Of a stretch of 64,000 bases of DNA, positions 8,888-18,209 are shown in pieces. Position 1 is the stretch's first letter. Each line of letters begins with the position of its first letter. The notes beneath the pieces were generated by a model. It searched no databases. It saw nothing but the letters and a program-made list of their open reading frames with translations, and was not told the origin of the DNA. Source of the DNA: Erythrobacter sp. (GTDB taxonomy: Bacteria; Pseudomonadota; Alphaproteobacteria; Sphingomonadales; Sphingomonadaceae); the NCBI RefSeq assembly GCF_035194505.1, contig NZ_CP136573.1:2591001-2655000 (forward strand). The letters run 5' to 3'. Made by a program: the position numbers and the translations under genes.

Positions 8888-8935
8888 AGTCCTCGCGCTG
8901 GCGATTCAGCATTGCCGGTACCGGCACAACTTTAT

Positions 8936-8953
8936 CCCATCCTTTTGGGTGTA
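8936..8953. promoter_or_regulatory. palindromic site C (CATCC-TTTT-GGGTGTA)
   Basis: CCCATCCTTTTGGGTGTA, followed by TACAC. It shares ATCCTT-NN-GGGTGTA with the sites at 17362 and 54325 and differs in the two outer left bases. It lies 135 bases upstream of the response-regulator-like gene at 9088. A shared operator is inference. Confidence 0.45.
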
Positions 8954-9087
8954 TACACTAGAGCGCCGGCATGACCTATTGCCTGACGCAATCTGGCATA
9001 AATATTGGGCAGATACATTTTCAACGTTCGTCGCTGTGTTCGGTTTTTTGACCATCCGTCTTCACCCGTGGGATCGACACTACCAGA

Positions 9088-9978
9088 ATGTATCCGATTG
9101 CATCTCCCCAAACATCAGGAGTTACAGCAGGAACACTCCAAGGCCCTGTCGGGCCCGAAATCTCCTGCAAAGTGATGATTGTCGACGCTGACGTTAATGG
9201 CGCCATTTCGATCGCCGGCAGCGTCCGGGGGTTGGGCTATCAATGCCTGCTATCGGCCGATCCGGTCAACGCCACCGAGATGCTGGAACATGATGTGGAC
9301 ATCGGGATTGTCCTGGCCGATGTGTCGATGGCCTTCACGGGCGATTTCAATCTTCTGGAGCAAATTGACGCACGGTTCGGCCTGCTTCGACCGGTGGTGC
9401 CGATCGTTATGGCGGGCGATCCTTCATTGGAAGTGGCAATCCGGGCGATGAACACAAATGCGGTCGATCTTCTGGATAAGCCCCTAAATGACGCAGCCCT
9501 GGTCCGAGCGCTGCGCAGAGCCCTTTTGCGGCGCTCCCAACTTGCAAGCATCAAACTTCTGGCCGCTTTCGCCACAGCCCAGTCAACAGATGATCTCGAG
9601 CCGGACATCAAAATGGCCAAGGGGCTCAATCAGTCCCCCGAGCAAAAGCTGATGAAGTTGATCCGAAAAACAATCGCGTTTCGTCAGCAGCGCAATGAAT
9701 ACTTCGGCAGCGAATTGTTCTCCGACCCCGCATGGGATATCATTTTGGAATTGACGCTTGCAAAGCTGCAAGGAGTGCCGGTGCCCATTTCAAGCGCATG
9801 TGCTGCCGCATCAGCACCCTTTACGACGGCATACCGTCACATTGGAAATCTGGTTGATCACCGCATGGTGCGTCGCTGGAAGGACCCGCTCGATCAGCGG
9901 CGCGTGCTTCTGGAACTGGAGGATGATACTCATTCGGCGATATCCGATTTTCTCCTGTCGTCCGATATCTCTATCTAA
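9088..9978 (+). CDS. receiver-domain regulator with C-terminal winged-helix (MarR-like) domain
   Basis: A 296-residue two-domain regulator. Residues about 28-145 form a response-regulator receiver: acidic pair D33/D35, predicted phosphorylated Asp78 (IVLADVSM) and Lys131 (LLDKPLN), with AIRAMNTNAVD resembling FixJ/NtrC receivers. After a linker, residues about 205-290 (WDIILELTLAKLQG...AYRHIGNLVDHRMVRRWKDPLDQRRVLLEL) look like a MarR-type winged helix. No partner kinase is adjacent; the hybrid kinase at 51-53 kb is the only one in the window. It lies upstream of, but convergent with, the type I secretion operon. Confidence 0.8.
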   Translation: MYPIASPQTSGVTAGTLQGPVGPEISCKVMIVDADVNGAISIAGSVRGLGYQCLLSADPVNATEMLEHDVDIGIVLADVSMAFTGDFNLLEQIDARFGLLRPVVPIVMAGDPSLEVAIRAMNTNAVDLLDKPLNDAALVRALRRALLRRSQLASIKLLAAFATAQSTDDLEPDIKMAKGLNQSPEQKLMKLIRKTIAFRQQRNEYFGSELFSDPAWDIILELTLAKLQGVPVPISSACAAASAPFTTAYRHIGNLVDHRMVRRWKDPLDQRRVLLELEDDTHSAISDFLLSSDISI

Positions 9979-10398
9979 CCACCAGCTGGCCAAGCGAGCC
10001 AGCAATTCCTCCGAGATCGCAAAGATCAAGCTCCCAATTCGACCATCCCAGCATCAAGCACCAACTGCTTGCAGCCGGCTGGTACTATGGGTACTGTACT
10101 GGGGGGTTCGAGCCTTTAGCTCGCCGCAGCCTAATGTCTGTACCACCCAACGCACACAGAGGGGATTGGAGACACCACCCCATTCATAAATGAGTGTCGT
10201 CGCCAGGGCCTTCCTCTCGGCCGAGGTGAAAACCCTTTTCGTCCTGCCAGCCCTCGACAGAACGATACTCAATTATCTTCATTAGAAGAATCGAAATCAT
10301 CATACAAAGGAGGCATATGAGAATAATTTCAAACAACATAATTGAAACCTACAATTAATTACAATATTTTTATTTCTGTTTTCGTTATAATTTTTAAA
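9979..10398. other. intergenic between convergent genes
   Basis: About 420 bases between the regulator and the 3' end of the HlyD gene, becoming AT-rich after 10270. A 72-codon minus-strand open frame (10054-10272) has no recognisable motif and is not called. No clear stem-loop with a U-tract was found. Confidence 0.3.
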
Positions 10399-11718
10399 TT
10401 ATTGAGTAAATGCCTTGCGTATCTGATCAATGAGCGGCTTCAAAAGATAGCTCATCAAGGACTGTTCCCCAGTGGAAATGTAGGCCTCAAGAGGCATGCC
10501 ATTCACCAGCGCAGTCTTCCCGATTGCGGTTAGCTCCTGGCTACTGCTGTCGATCTTTACTCTGAAATAGGGTTGCCCCGTTTGCGGGTCCTCGACCCGC
10601 TCCGGTGAGACAAAGGCAACAGTCCCCAATATTTCGGGCGACTTTTCCAACTGAAGCGTCGAGAAGCGGAGCCGCACATCCTGGCCTACCCGAACCTGTT
10701 CGATGTCTGCGGGGTTGACCCGGACTTCAGCGAGCAACTTGTCTTGATCGGGCACGACCCGCAGGATTGTCTGACCGGGCGGCACGAAGCTTCCGGGCGT
10801 GACATAGGCCACGGAGTCCACAACTCCGGACTGTGGTGACCTGATCGTCGCACGCTCAAGAGCATCCCCTGCATCAACCAGCCTCAAACGGCCTTCGCCA
10901 AGCTCCGTCACGACCTGATTGAGCTCTTGACCGGCCGAAGTCCGCAAATTCTGGCGTGCATAGCTGATCTCGCGGCTGGTTTCCGTTATTCGCGCCTGAG
11001 CCTGACGGATACTGGCTTCTGCGGCGGCAATTTCTCCGCGCAGCACCACGTCGGATCGTTCGATCTCGTTCAGCCGATTGATCGTGACCAGTTCCTGCTG
11101 GTACAGCTTGCGCAGACCCTCAAGCTCGGGGGCGAGGAGCGATTGCTGATTGCGCAGAGAAGCGATCCGGCTTCGGTGACCGGTGATCTCTGCCTCCAGC
11201 TGCCGCAGTCTTGCCGCCAGCATCCCGACCTGAGCCTCGGTCTCTGCCCGCCTGGCTTGAAACAACTCCTGTTCGCGCGCGATCGAGGTGCGAATGGCAG
11301 GATCCCGGTCAACACTGTCGATCGCGGCGAATTGTGCATTGCCTGCGCCCGTCAGTTCAGCTTCCAGTCGCTTGCGCCGGGCCGCCAGTGCCGCGACACC
11401 ATCGGCCGACACCGCGGCAGTGGTCTGGGCAACATTCGTATCGAGGCGCAATAGGACCTGTCCTTCGGCCACCCGCTGACCGTCTGCAACCAGCAGGTCG
11501 GAGAGCACGCCGCCTGTCGGGTGCGTGATCAATTTAGTCTGGGTGGAAGCCGACAGATTGCCAGGCGCGATCACGGCGCCGGCCACGGTCACGACGGTCG
11601 ATAGAGCGGTTATCGTTGCCACGGTTACGCCGATGCTGAGATAGGCAATGCGCGACCGCTGCTTCAGGCCGCTTTGAGGCAAGATGTCGTCGGCATCGTA
11701 CAGGATATCAGGTGTCAT
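10399..11718 (-). CDS. type I secretion periplasmic adaptor (HlyD/PrtE family)
   Basis: Membrane fusion protein of 439 residues bridging the ABC exporter and the TolC channel. It has a short cytosolic N-terminus, one membrane segment (about 24-48), a lipoyl-like half (HPTGGVLSDLLVADGQRVAEGQVLLRLD), a long coiled-coil region (residues about 110-270, rich in RL/EAE heptads) and the second lipoyl/beta-barrel part (ATIRSPQSGVVDSVAYVTPGSFVPPGQTILRVVP), as in HlyD and PrtE. The length is normal. It is last in the tolC-abc-hlyD operon. No substrate is adjacent; the 2868-residue RTX protein at 39.7 kb is the obvious candidate in this window. Confidence 0.93.
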   Translation of the reverse strand: MTPDILYDADDILPQSGLKQRSRIAYLSIGVTVATITALSTVVTVAGAVIAPGNLSASTQTKLITHPTGGVLSDLLVADGQRVAEGQVLLRLDTNVAQTTAAVSADGVAALAARRKRLEAELTGAGNAQFAAIDSVDRDPAIRTSIAREQELFQARRAETEAQVGMLAARLRQLEAEITGHRSRIASLRNQQSLLAPELEGLRKLYQQELVTINRLNEIERSDVVLRGEIAAAEASIRQAQARITETSREISYARQNLRTSAGQELNQVVTELGEGRLRLVDAGDALERATIRSPQSGVVDSVAYVTPGSFVPPGQTILRVVPDQDKLLAEVRVNPADIEQVRVGQDVRLRFSTLQLEKSPEILGTVAFVSPERVEDPQTGQPYFRVKIDSSSQELTAIGKTALVNGMPLEAYISTGEQSLMSYLLKPLIDQIRKAFTQ

Positions 11719-11752
11719 GGTCTGCTTTTCGCTTCAGAATTGAATGGAGGGA

Positions 11753-13504
11753 TTACGCGCTTGCGGCCTCGTCCTCAGGCATGGTCTGGACGTTGCTCCG
11801 CTCCTTGATTGCCTTAAGCACTGCGTCGCGCGGGCCGAATGCGACCACTTTGCCGTCAGCAAGATAGAGGATGTGCGTGGCGAACCGCAGCATTGACTGA
11901 CGATGCGTGACGACGACCGCTGTCGAGCCATTCTTGCGCAGATTGATCAGCGCAGCGGCCAACGCCTGCTCACCTGCCGGATCGAGGTTGCTGTTGGGTT
12001 CATCGAGCACCACAAGGCTGGGCTTTTGGTAAAGCGCACGGGCAAGGCCTACGCGCTGTCTCTGGCCAGCGGAAAGCCGCCGCCCCTCTTCTCCCACTTC
12101 GGTTTCGTATCCATCAGGCAGATGCAGGATGAGGTCATGCACACCGGCTTGCTTTGCGGCTTCGGTGATGTCTTCCGATGTGGCGTGCGGGTCGAAGCGG
12201 GCAATGTTCTGTGCAACGGTTCCTTCGAGCAGTTCCACCGTTTGCGGCAGGTAGCCGATGAAGCCACCCAGGGTGTCACTTTCCCACTGAGCGAGGGTCG
12301 CGCCATCCAGCCGGATGGTTCCGCCGCTCGGAGGCCATATCCCCACCAGCGCCCGCGCGAGAGAGGACTTGCCGGCCCCGCTGGCACCGATCACGCCCAC
12401 AATGGAGCCCGGCTCGCAAGCGAAGCTCACGCCATGGAGCGTTGGGGTCTCCTGTCCGGCAGGAACGATCTGCAGTTCTGAAACCTCCAGCCGGCCCTTC
12501 GGCTTGCTAAGTGCGACGCGCGCTTCCGGGATTCCGTATTTCAGAAGTGTCTGGTTGAGACGGGCCCAGCTCGTCCGGGCCGAGGAGAAGTTTCGCCACT
12601 GGGCAATCGCCTGGTCGATCGGTGCGAGCGCGCGTCCGGCAAGGATTGAGCTGGCAAAGATTACGCCGCCAGACGTTTCTCCCGAAATGACCAGCCAGGC
12701 ACCGACAGCCAGCAATGCGCTTTGGATGAACATTCGCATTGTCTTGCTGATTGTCGAAAGGATGATCAGCGTATTGTTGACTTCGGCCTGCTGGAGACTC
12801 AGTTGAGCATTCAGCCCCAAGAACATTCGCGCAAACCGGTGTCGCATCCCCAGCGCTTGGATCGTTTCGGCACCCCGGCGCTTGCGATCGATGAGGTACT
12901 GCCTCTTCTGCCCCAGTTCGTTGATCGTGCTGGCAGACTTCTTGTGAAGCTTTTCAGAGATCACCGTCAGCACGACCAGCACGCAGGCGCCGACAAATGC
13001 TGCCACCCCCAGCCAGACGTGCAACATCGACAGAACTGCCAGGAAGAACAGGATCCACGGAAGGTCCATGAATGCGCCGGGGCCCGGTCCGGCGATGAAG
13101 CTCCGGACCTGCTCGAGATCACGCAGGGGGCCACCCGTGCGATCCGCTGGATCGTTGCTGATCGCAAGTTCGTGCGCAGCGCGGATCGCAAGCGGATTGA
13201 TTGATCGTTCAAGGTCGGACGCGATATCCGCCAACATCGCACTTCGCTGGACCTCGAAGAATCCTTGCGCGAAATAGATCAGCGTCGCCAGCCCGAAAAG
13301 ACTGAACAAGGTCGCCATATTTTGAGATGGCAGAGCTCGATCATAAACCATCATCATGTAAATCGATCCGTTGAGAACGAAAAGATTTATGATTACTGAG
13401 AGAAAAAATATCGCCACAATCGCGGTGCGCGATTTTCTCAGAGCTGATTTGATATAATCCTTCGATCCGTGGAACTCGGCGAAAGGCATGAATTTTTTCT
13501 CCAT
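11753..13504 (-). CDS. type I secretion ABC exporter, ATPase/permease fusion (PrtD/HlyB family)
   Basis: 583 residues: an N-terminal transmembrane domain (about 30-310) and a C-terminal ATPase with Walker A GASGAGKSS, signature LSAGQRQRVGLARAL, Walker B LVVLDEPNSNLD and the His switch in VVVTHRQ. It lacks the C39 peptidase-like domain of HlyB and so resembles PrtD/AprD exporters that move RTX proteins with uncleaved C-terminal signals. The start chosen is ATG 13504 (MEKKF), one base after the tolC stop and preceded by GGAG; an ATG at 13519 overlapping tolC is possible. It powers export through the HlyD and TolC-like partners. Confidence 0.93.
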   Translation of the reverse strand: MEKKFMPFAEFHGSKDYIKSALRKSRTAIVAIFFLSVIINLFVLNGSIYMMMVYDRALPSQNMATLFSLFGLATLIYFAQGFFEVQRSAMLADIASDLERSINPLAIRAAHELAISNDPADRTGGPLRDLEQVRSFIAGPGPGAFMDLPWILFFLAVLSMLHVWLGVAAFVGACVLVVLTVISEKLHKKSASTINELGQKRQYLIDRKRRGAETIQALGMRHRFARMFLGLNAQLSLQQAEVNNTLIILSTISKTMRMFIQSALLAVGAWLVISGETSGGVIFASSILAGRALAPIDQAIAQWRNFSSARTSWARLNQTLLKYGIPEARVALSKPKGRLEVSELQIVPAGQETPTLHGVSFACEPGSIVGVIGASGAGKSSLARALVGIWPPSGGTIRLDGATLAQWESDTLGGFIGYLPQTVELLEGTVAQNIARFDPHATSEDITEAAKQAGVHDLILHLPDGYETEVGEEGRRLSAGQRQRVGLARALYQKPSLVVLDEPNSNLDPAGEQALAAALINLRKNGSTAVVVTHRQSMLRFATHILYLADGKVVAFGPRDAVLKAIKERSNVQTMPEDEAASA

Positions 13505-13505
13505 T

Positions 13506-15416
13506 TCAGCGGGCTCCATCAGTGTCAGATTGCGTTCCGGTCCATCGCGGCTGACCCAGCGTCGAGAAGCGGCGGACGATGCAGTTCTGACGCCCCAGGC
13601 GCAAATCGTGGCACGCCGCTTCCGCGGCTTCGAAGTCCGCGAAAGGCCCGACAGCGAGGCGGAACATCTCTTTGTCAGCGGATCTGAAGCTGGTGATGAC
13701 CGGCAAGGTATGGCCAACAATGCGGGTGGTTTCAGCCTTGACCATTTCCCAATGCTGCCGCGCGGATGCTTCCTTGGAGAACGCTGCCAACTGAATGACC
13801 CATTGGGTTGGCTCGATCCCAGTGATTGGACGGGCGGGTTGAGGCGAGGATGCGATTGAGGGGGTCCGCCCGGCAGGCGCCACTTGGCGTTCGGGCCGGA
13901 CCGGCTGCACATCGGACAGCGAGGGTACAGCAGCCGCAATCGGCATCTCCTCCACCGCGAGCGTCGGCCACGGATCAGCGATCGGCGGAGCCGCAGTCGG
14001 TGGTGCGTTGATGATGGGAACGGATGCAGAGCCGGCGACGATGCCGGTTTCAGGTTCCGGAACCAGCTCTGTCGCGCCGTGTCCCACCCCCAAGTGATGC
14101 GCCTGCGTCCGCCCCATAGTCGTCAGAAGCGCAAACGCCGCGACGTAGGAATCGCGCTGCGCTGTCACCAGTTGAACCTGAGCATTCCGCAGCTCCTGTT
14201 CAGCATTGAGGATATCGAGGATTGTTCGGGTTCCGACGTCGCTTTCGGCACGGACGCCGGCCAGGGCACTGCGCGCCGCAGCAACGGCACGCTCGCTTGC
14301 CACGACCACGGAACTGGTTGCCTGCCAGTTGGCATATTCGCTTCTCGCGCGTGCAGCGAGTGTCCGCTCAAGATCGCGAATAGTCAGGACGGCCTGGTTC
14401 TCTCGTATATTCGCTTCGCGGATACCGGCGGAAGTTCTGCTTCCCTGAAACAAGGGAAAATTCACCGAGAAGCCTACGGTCGCTCCAAAGGGGCTGGTGT
14501 CCCCTTGGAGAGGAGCCTGTGCCACATTGCCATACCGACCATTGGCAACGGCGGACACCGACGGAAGCGCCCGCCCCCTGGCTGCGCGCCATTCGTAACG
14601 CCGGGACTCGGCAACTGCGCGCGCTGCGAGGACCTCGGGATTTTCCTCAAGCGCCTCGGCTGCCGCAGTTTCGGGATCGGGAGGCATGTTGCGAAGAAGC
14701 GGCAAGGGCGCGAGGGCATCCGCCTGCATTCCTGTAACGCGTTGGAACTCCTCTATTGCCTCGATCAGATTGGCCTCAGCTGTTTGCACTTCGCCATATG
14801 CAAGAGCAACGCGGGATTCCGCCTGCGCAACATCGGTCCGGGTCAGATCGCGCGCCTGAAAGCGCGCCCGCGTGGCCTTGAGGGTAGTGTTCAAGGTTTC
14901 GAAGTTGTCCCTGCTCAACGCAAGGATTTGGCGATCACGGATGACATTCGCGTAGGCCGAGACAACTTCGGAGAAAACTTGCGCCTCAGCCGCTCGCTTT
15001 CCAACGTTGGACGCGTCGGATTGTGCCTCGGCGGCCTTGATCTGGTTCTTTACACTTCCGCCTCGATAGAGGGGTAGGGTGACTTCCGCTTGAACCGACA
15101 CCAGATTGGGGCCCAGGCGCGGTCCCACAACAGCTTCGTTGACATTGAGGTTTGCGTTGAGCTCCGGCAGCCCGTCGGCTCGGGAAATGGTGACGCGCTC
15201 AAGATCAGCCTCGTACTCAGCTACCGCATTAGCGATGACTTCGCTTCGCTGATATGCGGCCTGCAACGCTTGCGTCAGATCTTCCGCCTTAGATGGACTT
15301 TCAATATTATAAAAAATCGCTGCAAGCCATCCAGCAGTAACGAGAAATCTTACAGACCTCCGGTTGCATTTTACTGATACTTCGCGGTTTTCGACGAATA
15401 GATTGTGTTTGATCAT
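13506..15416 (-). CDS. TolC-family outer-membrane channel with C-terminal SPOR domain
   Basis: 636 residues, far longer than usual TolC proteins (about 420-490). After a signal/anchor region, residues about 45-460 form two outer-membrane-efflux repeats (LTQALQAAYQRSEVIANAVAEYEADLERV..., and a second starting DPETAAAEALEENPEVLAAR), including the LPLYRGG and FPLFQGSRTSAGIREA strand motifs. A Pro/Ala-rich linker leads to a C-terminal SPOR domain (about 555-625, WVIQLAAFSKEASARQHW...FRLAVGPFADFEAAEAAC). SPOR domains bind denuded septal peptidoglycan, so the channel may be tethered to the wall or division site. It is first in the T1SS operon. Confidence 0.92.
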   Translation of the reverse strand: MIKHNLFVENREVSVKCNRRSVRFLVTAGWLAAIFYNIESPSKAEDLTQALQAAYQRSEVIANAVAEYEADLERVTISRADGLPELNANLNVNEAVVGPRLGPNLVSVQAEVTLPLYRGGSVKNQIKAAEAQSDASNVGKRAAEAQVFSEVVSAYANVIRDRQILALSRDNFETLNTTLKATRARFQARDLTRTDVAQAESRVALAYGEVQTAEANLIEAIEEFQRVTGMQADALAPLPLLRNMPPDPETAAAEALEENPEVLAARAVAESRRYEWRAARGRALPSVSAVANGRYGNVAQAPLQGDTSPFGATVGFSVNFPLFQGSRTSAGIREANIRENQAVLTIRDLERTLAARARSEYANWQATSSVVVASERAVAAARSALAGVRAESDVGTRTILDILNAEQELRNAQVQLVTAQRDSYVAAFALLTTMGRTQAHHLGVGHGATELVPEPETGIVAGSASVPIINAPPTAAPPIADPWPTLAVEEMPIAAAVPSLSDVQPVRPERQVAPAGRTPSIASSPQPARPITGIEPTQWVIQLAAFSKEASARQHWEMVKAETTRIVGHTLPVITSFRSADKEMFRLAVGPFADFEAAEAACHDLRLGRQNCIVRRFSTLGQPRWTGTQSDTDGAR

Positions 15417-15704
15417 GATTCATTTCATAAAATAAATCTCCTAATCGCCAGTTAACCTCGAATTTCCTCACCCAACATATTTTATCCATATTGATAAGGT
15501 AATTTTTCAATTCGAAAACCATTCTGGTCTTGCGGCGCGTGTTTTGGAAGGCATGCCGATTGCACATGATGGGATCGGACCCAGCAAAAAAAGCCGCGCA
15601 GGGTTTCTCTAGACCATCTGCGGGGTCTTGAAAGCTGCCCATTGCTGGTACAGCTGCCTTTGGCTTTAGGGCCATGAGCGCTGCAGCGAGCGGAACTCGG
15701 TTTC
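15417..15704. other. upstream region of the T1SS operon
   Basis: About 290 bases between the tolC start and the IS5 remnant. The part next to the gene (15417-15520) is AT-rich and should hold the operon promoter, but no -35/-10 pair is clear enough to mark. No gene is supported. Confidence 0.3.
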
Positions 15705-16008
15705 GAGCTAGGCTCAGGACCCATTAAATTTCTTGCACAAGCGGCCTTCGGTTAACTCAATGGCGGCGCTGAGGAGGCGCTGCCGTTAACTGAGGTTTGG
15801 ATGTTGAGCGAGGCGCAGATGTGCCGGATCGAGGCCTATTTCCCACTGTCGCACGGCATCCTGCGGGTCGATGATCGCCGGATCGTGAGCGGCATCATCT
15901 TCGTGATCAGGAACGGGCTGCGGTGGCTCGATGCGCCGGCCGCGTATGGTCCGCACAAAACGATCTACAACCGCTTTATCCGCTGGCGCCACCTGGGTGT
16001 GTTCACCC
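15705..16008 (+). mobile_element. IS5-family remnant (left end and transposase N-terminus)
   Basis: From 15801 the frame gives MLSEAQMCRIEAYFPLSHGILRVDDRRIVSGIIFVIRNGLRWLDAPAAYGPHKTIYNRFIRW, the N-terminal domain of an IS5/IS1031-type transposase. Family identity ends near 16008 after HLGVF, where the sequence switches to a copy of the 5' end of the histidine kinase found at 53.08 kb. The DDE catalytic part is absent. A GAGCTAGGCTCAGGACCC sequence at 15705 resembles an IS5 terminus. Confidence 0.8.
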
Positions 16009-16030
16009 GTCTTTCTGAAGGCGCCCTCGA
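16009..16030 (-). pseudogene. stub of a second hybrid-kinase gene (5' codons only)
   Basis: CGTCTTTCTGAAGGCGCC here equals the sequence at 53079-53096 that encodes the first residues (GAFRKTD) of the hybrid histidine kinase. Downstream codons are replaced by the IS5 remnant. With the flanking PilZ gene and decayed pilin this marks a second copy of the 53.1-54.3 kb block. Confidence 0.6.
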
Positions 16031-16275
16031 TAGGTGCGGTTTTTGAGCTTAGGCTAGAATACCTGGGGGCATAGGGCGCATGCCGTTAAACGGAATTGTC
16101 ACCATGTTAACACTCAGTAACCTAGCCGAGCCCTGCCCCAACCGCTCACTATATTGGATTTATCCTTTGGGGTAAATCAATCTAGAAAACTGATCTCAAA
16201 AACCAAAGTCAACCAAAATTGTCACAATGCCAAGTTCAGGCCACGCCCCGACTGCGCGCCCGCGCAGTTGGCCCT

Positions 16276-16683
16276 CTACTCACCGCCAGCATACCACCAT
16301 TCCCTTGCCGCAAGATACTTTCTTAGCTCCTCGGCCTGAGTCCAATTCCGTGCGTATGTATGCAAGTTCATGACCTGGTCCCGAGTTAACCGGTTGTCGA
16401 ACACTACGCCGGTCAACGCATAGGCAGTCGAATAGGAAGCTATGCGGACACCGACCGCGAAAATATCGAAAGGTCCGGCGCGAAGGTAGGCGCTTGACCC
16501 AACAGAGAGTGGGCTCGTCGTCTTGACGAACGCGCCGACATCCGAAAGGTCGAGCACCACGCAGTCGAGCGTATCGTATACGCAGACAAGCTTTGCGGGG
16601 AGGAGCATCGGTGTACGCGGCGAGGCACGCCGTTCGGACATTGGATCACTTCCAATCCCCTGACGATCGAAAGAACGCTCCAT
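16276..16683 (-). CDS. PilZ-domain protein (copy 1)
   Basis: A 135-residue single PilZ domain, the common c-di-GMP receptor fold. The N-terminal MSERRASPRTP holds an RxxxR-like segment and is followed by beta-strands VVLDLSDVGAFVKTTSPLSVGSSAYLRAG in which LDLSDVGAFV stands for the D/NxSxxG motif. The start ATG 16683 gives MERSFDRQG; a second ATG 14 codons later is possible. The c-di-GMP-binding residues are only partly conserved in this lineage. It is paralogous to the frameshifted gene at 53352-53775, and both lie between a kinase 5' end and a Flp pilin. Confidence 0.82.
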   Translation of the reverse strand: MERSFDRQGIGSDPMSERRASPRTPMLLPAKLVCVYDTLDCVVLDLSDVGAFVKTTSPLSVGSSAYLRAGPFDIFAVGVRIASYSTAYALTGVVFDNRLTRDQVMNLHTYARNWTQAEELRKYLAAREWWYAGGE

Positions 16684-17085
16684 TGGCCCAATTCCTTTCA
16701 GTTTAACCGCGAAACAATCTTGAGCGCCGAAGCCAATCGGAACAGATCGCAGCCGTGTTGGTCAATTTGGACCAAAGTCTGATTGCAATGACCCAAGCAA
16801 ATGACCCACGCGATAATCAAAACGCAGGTCCCTAACGAAGGCGCCCGAACCCGACCGCTGACCAACAGTACCGGCAGCAGCATGCGGGTCTCGGTCACGA
16901 CATTACCATCATCTAGTCACAGCACCTTGGGCTGGCGGAGGCCGACCTTAGGCGTCCATCCGCGCGTCCGCCGCTCGATGCACCGGGACCAGACAATGCA
17001 TCGAGCGACGGCACCCGTAATTAGCCAATCAGCCATCCGAATATGCAGCAGCGGGAGACAGGGCGCCGCTCATCTTGGCCAGCAG

Positions 17086-17247
17086 TTAGCCGTTAAGCTC
17101 GGTAGCAACGACATCAAAATGAGTGTTGAGGCCGCCACCGACGCTCCCCATGGCAGTTAAAGCACAAACAACAATGTTATCAGCTATAAATCTGCAGTCG
17201 ATAGAGGCCACACCATCTTTTTTATAAATACCTTTACAGATAATTTT
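17086..17247 (-). pseudogene. decayed Flp pilin copy
   Basis: The frame ending at the TAA at 17086-17088 reads IYKKDGVASIDCRFIADNI..., then TAMGSVGGGLNTHFD. It aligns residue by residue with the intact Flp pilin at 54049-54222 (AGITSIEYALIAAV..., AAMGSIGESVNTMFD). The key SIEY motif has become SIDC, there is no start codon in frame, and charged residues have entered the hydrophobic helix, so it is not expected to make a pilin. Confidence 0.7.
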
Positions 17248-17361
17248 CGATCAAATTATTCATTTTTTCGATTTCGAATAAGCATTTCACATCGCTTAGA
17301 CGCTTTCTGTTTAGAGTCTAAGGTGATAATAATAGGTAAATATTTTACTACTTATTAGGTA

Positions 17362-17379
17362 TACATCCTTAAGGGTGTA
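17362..17379. promoter_or_regulatory. palindromic site A (TACATCCTTAAGGGTGTA)
   Basis: An 18-base near-perfect palindrome lying 115 bases upstream of the decayed pilin on its strand. Sites B (54325) and C (8936) share the core. The size suits a dimeric LuxR/NarL-type regulator, and such a gene lies at 50.5 kb; the link is inference. Confidence 0.55.
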
Positions 17380-17489
17380 TTTTTCGGTGCTCTGCCGTTT
17401 GAGAAGTGGATCACCTGCGCTTGAAGTTTTCCTCCGTACGGTTCCTTGGTTGGGTGAGGAGGGGACGCCGGTTGCCATGGTCTGTGACG

Positions 17490-17702
17490 TGCTCCCCTGA
17501 AATGTGACCGCTTTTTGGTAGAGTCTGACGCAAGGAGTCGGACGGAATGAAGCGAAGCAGGTTCAACGAAGAACAGATCATTGCGATCTTGAAGGAGCAG
17601 GAAGCTGGGATGGCGACGACGGAGGTCTGCCGCCGCCACGGGATCAGCGGGCGACAGGTCACGCGCTTCGTACAGCGTACTGCAGCGTTATTGTTGCCGT
17701 AA
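17490..17702 (+). pseudogene. IS3-family OrfA N-terminal fragment
   Basis: Starts with an IS3-like terminus (TGCTCCCCTGAAATG) and encodes from 17547 MKRSRFNEEQIIAILKEQ followed by MATTEVCRRHGIS, related to the orfA at 8606 but a different element. Homology breaks at about 17650 (GIS/GRQVTRF) and the frame ends at 17702. It separates the pilin block from the type II secretion genes. Confidence 0.8.
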
Positions 17703-17783
17703 TCCGCCGTGCTGCAAAAAGCTTCCGATCGACAACACCAAAGGCGGAGCCCCAATAACTCGTCCGCCTTCAAAGTGGTGAGG

Positions 17784-18209
17784 TCAGAGCGTGGGCCGTC
17801 CATCGGGTCCAGTGCGGCCTATCAATTCGACCGAGCCCCGCACGATCACCGAATCGGCTTCGATTATCGCGTAGTTCACCTTAAAAAGCGCGACCCGATA
17901 ACCTGTCTCACGGCCCAGCCAGGCAAGCTGCGGGCGATAATTTCCAACCATGCGCGCGTTCCATTGCAACCACACCGATTGGCCAAGCGCCTTCCGGCCC
18001 GACGGTTCGGCCGCCGGCTTGATCTGACGCAGCAGTGCCAGCGCGTTCGCCTCATACTGAATCGCCTCTGCTTGTGCGAGTTGGCGCGACTGCATCTGCA
18101 GCAGGCTCATACGAAAATCGATCAGCGCCATCAGGCCCACCGACAATATGGCCAGCGCGACCAAGAGCTCCAGCGTACTAAAGCCATGTGTTTGACGACG
18201 CGCGATCAC
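17784..18209 (-). CDS. gspI: type II secretion minor pseudopilin, GspI-like
   Basis: A 141-residue pseudopilin with a short basic leader and the prepilin-peptidase site G|FSTLELLVALAILSVGLMAL (Glu at +5), then a small soluble domain. As a minor pseudopilin it would sit at the pseudopilus tip with GspJ and GspK. Length and hydrophobic segment suit GspI; GspH is the alternative. It starts at a GTG overlapping the last codons of gspF, so gspE-F-I form a minus-strand operon divergent from the rest of the cluster. Confidence 0.75.
   Translation of the reverse strand: MIARRQTHGFSTLELLVALAILSVGLMALIDFRMSLLQMQSRQLAQAEAIQYEANALALLRQIKPAAEPSGRKALGQSVWLQWNARMVGNYRPQLAWLGRETGYRVALFKVNYAIIEADSVIVRGSVELIGRTGPDGRPTL

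Noticed and set aside
10054..10272. 72-codon minus-strand frame after the regulator
   Set aside because: Composition is mixed, with no family resemblance and no clear start signal.
13884..15077. 397-codon plus-strand open frame opposite tolC
   Set aside because: Antisense of a clear TolC-SPOR gene; no recognisable domain.
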